From positions 95,757 through 116,069 of the forward strand of contig NW_020312004.1 in NCBI RefSeq assembly GCF_003144115.1: a DNA stretch of 20,313 bases, read 5' to 3'. A model generated the notes under the pieces. That model worked only from the letters and a program-made list of their open reading frames with translations, searched no databases and had not been told where the DNA came from. How positions within the stretch are numbered: the stretch's first letter is position 1; each line of letters starts with the position of its first letter. The translations under genes and the position numbers were made by a program. This stretch comes from Tilletiopsis washingtonensis (taxonomy: Eukaryota; Basidiomycota; Exobasidiomycetes; Entylomatales). This document shows positions 9,301-19,686 of this stretch, piece after piece.

Positions 9301-12300
9301 TGTCGCGCTCCTTGGCCTCACGCTCGAGCCTCGCCTGCCCCTCGAAGACGTTGCCAACGAGGTTCAGCACGCGGTCCAGCTTCTCCTGCACGGCGGCGAG
9401 CTCAGCGTCACGTGCAGCCGAGCGCAGGCTCGCCTCGCCCGTCGACGTTGTGCTGCTGCGGCGGGCACTACGCTTCGATGAGCCAGTCTCCTTGCGCTGC
9501 AGGCTCGTGATGGCATCTTGAAAGCCTCGGATCTGCTCCTCGAGCACTGCATCGCGCGCCTGCCGCTCCGTCTGCTGTGTCTCGAGGTACTCCAGCAGCC
9601 GTGCGACGTCCTGTGAGCCCACACTGCCGGTCGTCTGGCCAGATGACGAAGCTTGGCTCTTCACGGAGCGTGCGTGCTTGCGCGGAGATGGCGTGCGAAG
9701 CTCCTCTTCCTCTTGGATCTCGCCGGCGATGAAGGCGGAGCGCATGCCCGACGAGCGACGCGTCGTAGCTCGCGAGCGACCCGCGAAGCTCTGTGCCTGC
9801 GACTGCGTCTCCTCGATCACCGTGTCGAGCAGATGCGCCGTGTATTCTGCAAGCACGACGTCTGCCGACTCGCGAACGGCCTGCGCAGGCGTTGATGCAT
9901 CCGGAGGCGTCACAGCTCGTTCCTCGGACGTCTGATCTTCGTCCGATGGTGAGGCAGCGGTCTCGGCCTGCAGCCGGAGGGCGGCAGCATGCGCAGCTGC
10001 CGCATCCTCTGCGGAGCCACCCGCACCGCGCACCGAGTAATGGCGCTCCGAACCCTCGTAGTCGCTGCGTGGCGGCCGCTGGCTCGCCGAATCGCTCGGC
10101 ACAAGCTCGCGCCCGGCATCGCTGTAGGACCACGTGAAGTCGCTGGGCGGTGACTGCGGGCCGAAGTCATCGTAGTGTTCGCTGGGTGTGAACGTCGAGC
10201 CTGCCGCATATGGATCGTGGCTGCGCTCGGAGTCGGCCTTGTCTTGCGAGAGGCCGTCTGCGTCAGACTGTGCCTGCAACGTCGAGCCCGTGAGCGTGCG
10301 AGGCCGTGACGGGCGACCGACAGAGGCATTGACATCCTCGAGCGACGCGGGCTGCGAGCGGGCCGCGTCACCGGGAGAGACAGAAGTGACCTTCGACGCG
10401 AGTGGCTGAGATGCCTCTGCCAGGCGTCCACGACCCGAAGCCTTGGCGAGACGAGAGGCGGCATGGCGGCCTTCTTTCGGAGGCACCGGCGGGCCAGTAG
10501 CCAGCGCTGCGGCAATCGTAGGCACACCTCGCTCGCTCTTGTCCGACGAGAGTTCGCTCTTCCACACGGCGCCGATGCGCTCAATCGTGGCGCCGCCGGC
10601 CGTGTTGTTGTCCGAGAGCGGCCGCTCGCGCGACAGAGTCGTCTGATGGCCCGCCGTCTGCTCTGAGCTGACCTCCGTGATGGTAGACACCGGCTTGCGG
10701 CGCACGCGCTGCGAGGGCTTGCTCTGCTCGCTGAGGAGTTGCACAGCCTGCGTGACGGAGGCTGGTGTGGCTTGCTCGGCAGGAGAGATGCTCTGTTGAG
10801 GAGCCTCGTCCCTCGCGAGACCGAGCGCGTCCCTGAACGCAATTGTCAGCCTGGGCGGCAGGCATCAACCACGCAACAAACTCACCACAGCGAGCTGACC
10901 CAGTGCACACGGTCCGTGGCAGTGTCGACGGCCAAGCGCTCGACGCCGTCGTCAAAGATGAGCTGGAATGAGCTGATGACCATGAGGTCCTGCTGCCGCG
11001 CAGCGATGGCTCCTGCGTCGCGCAGGCTGCTCGGATGCAGTGGGCCGGGCACCGAGTGCACCTCGCGACAGGCGCGCAGGTCGAGGACGATGTTCTCGCG
11101 CCCTCCGCCGGCGGGGATCCAGCTGAGGGCCAGCGCCGTCGGCAGCAGCACGGCTTGTGCGCGCTGCCAGTGCGCCACGCGGCTGTGCACGTTGAAGTAG
11201 TACAGCGGGCCCTGGCGCAGCGGCGGGATGCGCTGCTGCGCCTCGCTGATCAGCTCCAGCGCGCCGCGCGTGTCGAGCGGCAAGTCGCCCGTCTCGGAGC
11301 GCCGGCGGTACGAGGCAATGGTGCCCATCGTCAGCGCCGTCGTGACGCTGCCTTCGTCGTCTGTCTTGGCCGTTGCATGTGTGCCCGTCGTGTCCTGCCG
11401 CGAGATGCCCGGATGCTCGTGGCTCCACTCGCGCCAGGCCGATGGCGGTCTGCCGCCGCCAGCGTCGCCTCCGGCCCAAGAGTGGCATTGCGCAGCACTT
11501 CCTGCACCTCCGTCGGCGCCCGAGCTGCCTTTGTTGGAGAACGCCGAGACAATGTTGCGCACGCTGCTCTTGAAGCCGCCGAGACGCCGAGTGGGGCTCG
11601 GCTCCGTGTGTGCAGCTGCATCGCTGAGCGGCTCGCCAATGCCTCCCGGAGGCGGCGCCGAGGCACGCTCGCGGCGCAGCGGAGACGTCGAAGGCGCATC
11701 TCGCAGGGGCGACAGGTCATGCGACGACGAAGTGCGGCGGCTCGTCTTGCGCAGACCCGACACTCTGCGCGGCGAGGGCCCGGAGGGCGAGAAGTCCGGG
11801 TCGGGAGGCGCATTCTCGTCGTCGGCATCGGAGCCTGCCGCCGCTCCGGCGAGCACGCCGAGGCGCGAGCGCTGCATGCGCGGCCGAGCACGCGCAATGG
11901 CGGCATGCTTGAGCGCTACGGGGTCTGCCTCGGTGCTGCCGGCGATGGCCTCGGCCGGCAGGCGGAACAGCAGCTTCGGCGGCGTGCACAGCTCGTCTGC
12001 CGTCGCGTCGGCGCTGATCGACGCATTGCTGTTCGACGCGGCCAGTGCGGTGCGGAAACGATGCGCAATGGCAGACGCCGGCGTGGCGGGCGCGTCGTCG
12101 CGCGGCGTGCGGGGCGATGCGGGGCTCTGGCCTTGCTCGAAGAAGCGGATCAGGTCTTTGGCCTTGGTCGGCGAGGGCGTCTTGAGCAGCGCCGGCGAGA
12201 AGCCCTCTTCGGCCGTGGAGCCCAGGCGCAGGCGAGCCGGCGGCGTCTGGAAGAGCGTTGCAGACGGGGTGTCGGCGACGGCGTCCTTGGAGATGGCCGA

Positions 12301-15300
12301 CGGCGCGAAGCTGACGCTGCTGGGCGAGGCGGGGTTCTCCGAGCTCGCCTCCCTCTTGCGCAGCGGCGAACAACGAGAGCTCGCGGCGCTGGCCGTTGAC
12401 TGGCTCGCAAGGCGTGTCAGGTTCGGCTGTGAGCTTGAAGAAGCAGCAGAAAGCACCGAGGTGGTGCGCGTCGAGCCCACCGCCTCGCTGCGTCGCCGCT
12501 CTTGCGTCAACGACGAGGCGGTCTCGTTGGTCTCAACCGCCTCCTGAGTGGCTTTGCTGGCATGGCTTGTGCCGGAGCTGAGCGACGTAGCAGCCGTCAT
12601 GTCCGTCTGCAGGCGACGCAGGAGCGGCGGAAAGGTGGCGCTGTGCTTGCCGTCGCCTGTGCCGCGGTTACCAAAGGCACCGACTCGGCTCGACGGCAGC
12701 TCCGGCGAAGTAGCGATGGTCGAAGGCGAGTCCGGCGTCGGCTTGCCGCTGCCCCACAGCAACGAGCTCTGCGCCTGCGACGACACCGTGAAGCTGCTCT
12801 CGCCAGGCGAGCGCAATGGAGAGCGCCGGTCGTCGGAGCCATCGGCAGCTTGGGGCACGAGGCTCTGGGCCCTTGTGCGAGGCCGCGGCCATGACGAACC
12901 GGTGCTGCAGCTGGCGATCTTGGAGGCACTGACCTCGTGCAGACGCTGACGCGCCGGCGGACGAGGGCGCGGCGCAGAACCCAACAGCGTCTCAGCGGGC
13001 GTGGCAGTGTCCGATGCCTTGGGCGGCGAGCTGTTGGCGGAGCGGAACGACGTTGCCGTGCCGGAGCTGACGCTGCCGCCTCGCACGTGCGGCGCACGCA
13101 GGGCAGCAGTAGCATGGCTTGCCGCAGAGGCGGCGTCGTCGCGGCTCTGCAGCTCGTGCACCGTCCGCCGCACGCTGCTGCGTGCCGAGTCGCTCGAGGC
13201 GCCGGAGAAGCTCGAATGGCTGCGCTTTGACGCGGGTCTGCCACCACCGTTGAGCGGCGGCGAAGGCACACCTGTCCCGCTCTGCTGCTCGAAGGCCTCG
13301 GCGAACGCACGCACGGAGCGGCGCGTGGGGCTGAGCGTGGCTGAGGCGGGCGCGGGTGGACAAGTGCTGTCCGTCGTTGAGACACTTGAGCGACTGCCTG
13401 CCGAGTCCAGACGTTGCGAGCGCGTGGGCGACGCAGAGGGAGGCGCAAGGCGCAAGAGCGTGCTTGGCTTGTCGAACGTGTCGACGGTCGAGTTCATGGC
13501 CTCGAGCATGTCCAGCACGGCATTCTCCGCTGCACTGCTTGTGCCAGCTTGCCGATCGGCCGCGATCTGCACACGGAGTGGAGCTCATCAGCGCCGCAAA
13601 GATGGCCCTCGACAGCGAGACTCACCCCGTGCTCCACTCGCTCCTCTTCGTCCTTCGCGTCGACCAGGCCTCGCATGGGCTGCAGCGGCTCAGGCGCGTC
13701 CTCCTTCTCAGCCGCGCCCCACTCCATGCGCTTCCACGGGTTTGTCATGCGCAGCTTCGGATCGTCGTGCCGCAGCGCCGGCGTGATGCTGCCGCGCGGC
13801 GCAGTGTCGAGGTTGCGCACCAGCAGTGGGCCAGGCTGCGCATCCCGCACGAGGTGGGCAGGGCCGCTGGGCTTCAGTGCACTGCGTAGCGCGGGCGGGG
13901 CGACGACGTGCGGTGCCACTGCGTCTTCGTCGTCATCATCTGCGTCGTGCCGGCCGAGAATGGGCACCGATCTCGCCGCCGTTGCCCTCGAAATGGAGCG
14001 CAGTCGATGGCGTGCATCTCGCGCTGGCAGCTCGCGCTGATGGTGCTGCGCATCCACCGCAGCAAGCACCTCTACATCTCGCAGCGCCGCCAGTGCCGCT
14101 GCGCGATCGGACGTGGCGTGCGGCGCAAGGACGAGCTGGGAGATGGGAGGCGGACGCAAGCGGCGCTCCGGCTCCGCCGCGGCTTGCTCGTCTGGGCCGC
14201 CCGGCGCGGCGTGCAGGTCCGGCGTGCTCGCCGCCGCCCATGCCGCCGCGGCGCCGACGGACTTGCCGCGCACACGGGCGAAGCGCGAGGGCGCCGCGGG
14301 CGGCGCAGCGGACGGCAGACCTACGAGCGACTGCGACGACGAGGACGAAGGCAGCATGCCCGCCATGCCTGCGATCCAGCTGCGCGGGCGCGCCAGCTTG
14401 CCCGCGCCGCCGCCAAGGCCGCTGCTGCTTTCCCCAGCGGGAGCAGCGGCGTCGGCGTGGCGCTTGCTGGGCGACGGACTGCCGGGCGGCAAGGCCTCCC
14501 AGTCGGCGCGCACCGGCTCCTTGCCCTTGTTGCGCAGCAGGCGCTGCATGGTGCCGCTGCTCTTCTCCGGCTCGGGCGCCGGCGCTGCCGCTGCCAGGCG
14601 GGCGGCGCGCGGGATGAAGGCAGCGTCACTGCCCCAGTCGAGGCAGGTCGAGGTGCTCGGCGACGAGCAGACGCTGCTGCTGCGGCGCGACTCGCAGGAT
14701 GGCGGAGGGCGAGAGAAGGTGTGGAGCGTTGCGCTGAGGGTGCTGGCGGTCGTGGAGCTAGGCTCACTGGGAGGAGGAGATGAGGGCGGAGAGGAGGAAG
14801 CCGGCCGCTCTTGCTGCTGCTTCGCTTGTAGGGGCGCAGCAGGGCGCGCCGGGGCGTCCAGGCAAGTCTTGCTGCGTTGCAGCGTCGAGGGAAGCGTATC
14901 TTGCGGCTTGTGGCGCACGGCGGCAAGGATGGCAGGTGACAGGGTATGGCGGGAAGAGCTGCGGCGTAGAGGTAAGGGGAGCGTGGGCGACGAGTAGGCC
15001 TGGAACGCGGGCTGCGCAGAGGGAAGGCGAGCGAGGTGGACGTTGAGTGGAGGCAGCGTCGGGAGGAGCGAAGTGGCGAGTCCTGCTGCTTCTCCTCCTG
15101 CTGTGTCCGAGGCTGCGAGCTCAGCACCCGACGCATCAGCAGCGCGAGGAGGAGGAGAAGGGCTAGCGGCGCCGAGCTGCAGCGCAGATGCAGACGTGTC
15201 GGAGGCTGCAGCACCGCGACTAGGCTCAGGCGTGCAGGGCGCCGACGACGACGACGAGGCGAGCAAGTCGGCATCCGCATGGCGCGCCTCGTGCTCCTGC

Positions 15301-16418
15301 TCGAGCTGCCGCCACTGCGCCGTCTGCTCGCCCGACGAGATGCGCTCGGAGCGCAGCGTCGGCGGCTGCTGCTTCGAGGCCTCGACGGCGGCGCAGATAG
15401 AACGCTCCGTCCCGTCCTCCTCTTGCTGCAGCGGCGCCGGCGGAGGCGCCTCCGACGCGGCGCCCCGGCTCCCGGCCGCTGCTGCGCCCTGCTGCTCCTG
15501 CTGCGCCACGGCAGCGGCCTTTGCCGCCGCTGCATCTCGCTGCACCGAACGTGCGGAGTGCTCGTCCGCCTCGTTCTCGGGCGCAGTTGCAGCACCGAGC
15601 GGCCGTTGGCAACCGCCGCTTTGCCCTTCACTGCGGCTGCGGCTGCCGGCGCTCGCGGCGCGCGGCAACGCACACATCAACACGCGGCCGGCGCTGCGCC
15701 CCGACGCGTCGCCCGCGCCCGGCGCGCGGGGCGACGTGACGAGGCACGTGGGTCGGGCCTGCTGCGCCGCCTCGAAGTCGAGCTCGAGGGGCGCCTGCGC
15801 CTGCTCAGGTGCTGCCTGGCGCCTCTGCTCAGGTGCGCCAAGGCCCTGCTCTGCGGGTGGCTTCTGCACCTGCGGTGGCGCAGCTGCTGCACAGGCGCCA
15901 TCCTCGGGCAGCGGAGCGTCCGATCCGCTACTCTGGCTCGCGGCGGCGCTAGAAGACGCCGCCGCTTCTGGGGCCGCGTGCGGCATGGCGGTGGGGCGCG
16001 AGGGAGCGTCGCTGTCGGCGCGCGCGGCGTCGGCGGCGGGAGATGGTGGGCGCGAGAGCGAGGGCGAGGCGAGCGAGAGCCGGGCATCGTGGCGCAGCGA
16101 CGACAGGCTCGTGGCGCTCGCCGTCGGTGAGGCAGGCGTGGCGAGAGAAGCGGCGGCCGAAGCGTCGAGCGTCTCGCTGCGGTGCTCCAGCTCGAGCTTC
16201 ACCTCGGCTGCCTCGGCATCAGCCTCCGCGTCGGCCTCGGGCGACTCGACGGCCGCTGCGATGACCGACGCTTGCTCTTCGCTAGTGCTGCGGCCGAGCA
16301 CGGGCGGCAGAAAGCCGTGCTTGTGTCCGTCGGAGGAGGAGGAGGAGAGGCTGGACGAGGCGGCGCGCGCCGTTGCGGCAGCAGGCGAGGCGGCATCGTC
16401 GCCGCTGTCCTTGGACAT
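6334..16418 (-). CDS. Giant PH-domain and coiled-coil protein, about 3,287 residues
   Basis: Five exons: 16418-13626, 13566-10886, 10832-8558, 8500-8405 and 8352-6334. The four introns are 52-59 nt, begin GTGAGT or GTGCGT and end CAG or TAG; three carry CTGAC/CTGAT branch sites. The exons total 9,864 nt with an unbroken frame. Residues 1-1700 are Ser/Ala/Pro/Arg-rich and probably disordered, with many SP/TP sites. Residues about 1715-1830 form a PH-like domain: it opens GPLYYFNVHSRVAHWQRAQA, has beta-rich segments (LALSWI, IVLDLRACREV, FQLIFDDGVERLAV) and closes with the helix RVHWVSSLWDAL, which is completed only by splicing intron 2. Coiled coils lie at about 2230-2335, 2648-2715 and 3020-3185. 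The last 100 residues are Met/Pro/Gly-rich. PH domains usually bind phosphoinositides or proteins, so a cortical or membrane-linked scaffold is a reasonable inference. No catalytic domain is seen and I cannot name a family. The N-terminal start is the least certain part. Confidence 0.78.
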
Positions 16419-17195
16419 CTTGGATCTTGCGGGGGGCCTGTAAAGGAAGATGAGGGTGCAGAGAGACGTACACGAGGTCGAGGAGCCGGGGCAGCGCGCG
16501 CAAGTGCGTGCGGCTGCGAGAACAACACCATTCTATGTTCAGAGCTTCGAGACTGATGGAGCTCTCAGGGGTCAAAGTGGTGCGGCCTCCCAACGCGGCG
16601 TGACCTCACGTGCGCTTCTCGTGCCGTCTGCGAGCCTCTGCAAGAGGTGTAAGCAGACATGTTTGTGCTCAATATCTTCTCAGGTAGAGCGAGAAGTATC
16701 CTGCCGCAAGGCAGATGTCCAGAGGCGGAGAGCGTGTGCCTCGGGGGAGAGAGGGAGGCGGCGCCTGCGGCCACACGACGCGGCGGCGGGCCAGGCGGGC
16801 CAGGCGGCACGTGACGTGCGCATGCCTCGCTCGGCTCCGAAGCGGCTCGCCGAGCCCGACGCGTGGGAGCAGCGCTCATCGCCGAGGCTGAGCGGCGCCG
16901 CGAGGGCGTCGAGCGAGGCTCCAGGCAGCGCGCCTGGCGTGGCTCAGCACCACCTACACCGCCTCGATCACCCTCGCTGCTCTGCTCCGCCGACAGACAC
17001 CTCTGCAGCCTACAGCCTCCACTGCACTCACCCTTCGGCCGAAGCACAGCCGCTCCTTGGCGCCACCGCCGGCCGCCGACTGCCGAGCGCCGACCGTTGA
17101 AGCCGTTGCTCCCGCGCTCTCTCTCTCTCTGCCCTCCTTATTCTCTTCCCTCGCAGCTCTCCTCCCTCTCCTCTCCACTCACATCAGCCGCAACG
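16419..17195. promoter_or_regulatory. Divergent promoter of the giant-protein and thioredoxin-like genes
   Basis: This 777 bp stretch lies between divergent start codons. The side next to 17196 is strongly C/T-rich (about 17100-17190), typical of a fungal leader. CACGTG cores occur at 16607-16612 and 16808-16813, the second overlapping a TGACGTG. On the minus strand a possible tiny leader intron, 16471-16438 (GTACGT to TTTACAG, 34 nt), would extend the giant protein's frame upstream. That upstream frame has no ATG, so I keep the start at 16418. No TATA box was recognised. Confidence 0.5.
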
Positions 17196-18240
17196 ATGCG
17201 TCTCAACGCCCTCCTCCTGGGCGCCACGGCGCTGCTCAGTCTCGCGCTCGCCGCGCCGGCACCGGCGCCGATCGACTACGCCTTCGGCGACATCCACAAT
17301 CCCAATCTGCCGCATCTCACCTCCGCCACCTTTACGCCCTCTCTCTCACACGGCATGTGGTGCGTTCACCATGCTCCTTCTCGCCTTCTCCCTCGCTCGC
17401 TCATCCTTCGTTCTCGCGTTACACAGGCTCGTCGAGTTCTTCTCGCCCTACTGTCCGCACTGCCAGCAGTTTGCGCCCATCTGGCAGGACGTGCTGGAGA
17501 TGCAGGAGCATCTCGCCACCGACTCCGACTTCCACATGAGCCGCGTCAACTGCATCGAGCAGGGCGGTGCGTGGGCTTGCCCTTGCCCTCGCCCTTTTTC
17601 TTCGCGCGCCACCGCCATGACTGACGCGCGCGACACAGATCTGTGCGAGGCGCAGAAGGTGCTGGGCTACCCTGCACTGAGACTCTATGCGGACGGCCAG
17701 ATGGTAGAGCAGTACAGCGGTGCGTTCTCCCCTCTCCCTCTCCCCTGAGCTCCGCGCCACACACGCGAGAGACGGATGCAGCGTTGCAGCGGTCGCTGAC
17801 TGTCTCCCCTCCCGCTCTCGCATCCTCGCCTGCGTCTGCGCTCTGCTCCTCGGCGCATCTTCCGACATGCTTCATTCACAACTACACGGCACATCGCTCA
17901 CGGCCGACCGTCGCCCTCATCGCACGGCACGCACTTCAATGGACGTGCTCCGCGCCACCGTCGCCGCCGTCTGTTCTTCGCTCCTCGTTACTCGCTCTCT
18001 TCATTCCCCGCTCTCGCTCTCCGCCGCCGCCTCTCATCGCCTCGCACTCCGTCGTCGCCAGGCAAGCGCACCTACGACGACGTCACGGCCTTCGTCGTGG
18101 CGCGCGCCGCAGACTACCGCAAGCTGCGCGCCTCGCAGGCGCCTGCTGCCGCCGCTGCTCCTGCCCCCGCAGCAGCGGCACCTGCTGCCGCGCCGGCGCC
18201 GGCGCCGGCTGCTGCTGCTGCAGCAGGCGCAGCACAATGA
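17196..18240 (+). CDS. Secreted or ER-lumenal thioredoxin-domain protein (PDI-like, CPHC)
   Basis: Four exons, 17196-17359, 17427-17566, 17639-17719 and 18062-18240, encode 187 residues in a continuous frame. All introns begin GTGCG; two end CACAG and the last GCCAG. Residues 1-20 are a clear signal peptide (MRLNALLLGATALLSLALAA). A thioredoxin fold follows: WLVEFFSPYCPHCQQFAPIW carries the CxxC redox pair Cys64 and Cys67, then RVNCIEQGDLC, and the cis-Pro loop GYPALRLYADG. Such proteins act as thiol-disulfide oxidoreductases or isomerases in the secretory pathway. The C-terminus is an unusual Ala/Pro-rich tail ending GAAQ, with no KDEL-type retention signal and no membrane anchor. Many PDI relatives are longer and have more than one thioredoxin domain; this one has a single domain. 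The function is inferred from the fold; substrates are unknown. Confidence 0.9.
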
Positions 18241-19444
18241 GAGCTGGGCGCACTGGGGCAGATCAGGGTTGAGGGGCGCACGGGACGAGGGGAAACATGA
18301 GGGAGAACGGCAGAGCATGACAGAGGGGCAGCGAAGGGAACAGCAGGGCAGATGGGGGAAGAAGACAGCCAATGAGATACCCCCGTACATCCGTGAGTCT
18401 TTGCGCCACGCCCGGGATGGCCGTGCAGCAGACAAAGAGTAGGCGGACCGCAACGGAGAGGAGCACAGCAGGCTGCCGATAGGAAGGGGCGGGCTCGGGC
18501 GCCGGCGCGACGAGGACGGCGGGGGCCAGCACGTCGGGCGCGCTCCTTGCGAAGCTGGCGACGCTGCTGGGCGCTGTGCTCGGGGGGCGCAGGGCACAGC
18601 GCGAGTCTCGTTGGTGCGCGTCGGCGGCCCTCTGGCGAAGCCTTGCGCGCGCTCCAAGCGGCCTGGCTGTCGGCTGGCATCTGGCGAAAGCGCGCGTGTC
18701 GCGCACGAGGGCACCAGAGCACCGTCGGGCTGTGCTCTTGCGAAGCTGGCGAGTGCCCTCTTGTTGCGTGCGCCCGGCTCGGCTGTGGACGATGCAGGCG
18801 GACGGCCGCGGCCTGGACTCATGCGGGCCGGCCGTTGGAGGAGAAGCGGGGACAGACACTGCGGAGGTGCCCGCGCGAGGCGCGACACTGCGGAGGTGCC
18901 CGCGCGAGGCGCGACACTGGCGAGGCGCGCGCGCCGCGCGCGACATGGGATGGATCAAGTCGGCGCCGCAAGCTGTGCGCGCTCCATCATCCCGGGCGCG
19001 AAAGGGGGCATGTGAGGCACCATTCGGTGCGGACAGAGGCCAGCTATGCGCTCCACGTACTGGAGGTATGCCTCGCTCGAGCGATCGGCGCAGGATCGAC
19101 GAAAAGGGCGCGCATCGGGACAGAGGCGATCCGTGCGCGCGCCGCATGCACGCGCGCGCTGCGGCACGGCGCCAGTGTGGCAGACACGCAGCCTGCGAAT
19201 CGCTCTTGCTCCTCTCCTAGACGTCGTGGAGCGATGAGAGGGGCACGAGCAGGTGCGCAGAGAAGCGACGAGTCTGCCCATGCGCTTTGCGCGCGAGGAG
19301 CAGGCGGTCTGGACGAGTGGCACGCCTTCGTCTCCCTCGACGACGGCGACGAGCGCGTGGGCCGTTGCGCGCGTGCATGTCGAACTTTGCGTGCGCCGCC
19401 CTCGCTCGTGGGCGTGCCCTGGACCCATGGCGCCGGCTCACGTC
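18241..19444. other. Gene-poor intergenic region
   Basis: Long open frames on both strands (for example 18547-19530 on plus and 18263-19147 on minus) are Arg/Ala-rich, have no recognisable motif and lack splice-supported extensions. I read them as chance frames. The region contains a 29 bp tandem repeat and a separate exact 16-base direct repeat, CTTGCGAAGCTGGCGA, at 18546-18561 and 18737-18752. It presumably holds the 3' UTR of the thioredoxin-like gene and upstream regulatory DNA of the last gene. Confidence 0.55.
18855..18918. repeat. 29 bp tandem repeat, about 2.2 copies
   Basis: Two exact adjacent 29-base copies lie at 18861-18889 and 18890-18918. Each starts GCGGAGGTGCCC and ends GCGCGACACT, and they are preceded by a partial copy (GACACT, 18855-18860). 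Degenerate GGCGAGGCGCG sequence follows. The repeat is non-coding as far as I can tell. Confidence 0.9.
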
Positions 19445-19451
19445 TATATAA
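19445..19451 (+). promoter_or_regulatory. TATA box of the last gene
   Basis: TATATAA, within GTCTATATAAGCAGGGC, is the only convincing TATA element I noticed in the window. It lies 236 bp upstream of the ATG at 19687. A C/T-rich stretch about 35-60 bp downstream (CTTCCTCTCCCTCACACCCC) is a plausible transcription start zone. The leader ends A/C-rich (CACAAAAACACAGAAAG), a pattern common in highly expressed fungal genes. A weak candidate leader intron is 19530-19625 (GTACCC to CTCGCAG). Confidence 0.75.
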
Positions 19452-19686
19452 GCAGGGCCTTCTCGGCGGCCCCCTTCGCTCGCCACTTCTTCCTCTCCCT
19501 CACACCCCGCTTGAAAGAAGCTTCTGCTAGTACCCTCCTCCTCGTCGTTTGCCTTACACGCACACACACCCAAAACGCTCGCTTAACCGCACTCTGTTCT
19601 TTGAACTCGCTTACGTCTCTCGCAGTCGTCAGCCCCTTTACACAGACCTTAAACCTCTCACAAAACACTCACAAAAACACAGAAAG

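Noticed and set aside
13494-16418. Treating the first exon of the giant gene as a separate 974-residue gene
   Set aside because: The last 43 codons are intron read-through. The GTGAGT at 13625, a CTGATG branch-like site and TGCAG at 13567 join it in phase to the next exon.
15043-16443. 466-codon plus-strand frame opposite the first exon of the giant gene
   Set aside because: A Ser/Ala/Cys-rich antisense shadow. The minus-strand frame connects in phase through a canonical intron to the PH-domain exon.
16607-16813. CACGTG E-box cores in the promoter regions as a shared regulatory signal
   Set aside because: The same hexamer occurs many times inside coding sequence in this GC-rich window, so its promoter presence is not informative by itself.
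18547-19530. 327-codon plus-strand and 294-codon minus-strand frames before the last gene
   Set aside because: They are Arg/Ala-rich with no recognisable motif. They contain the 29 bp tandem repeat, and one overlaps the TATA promoter.
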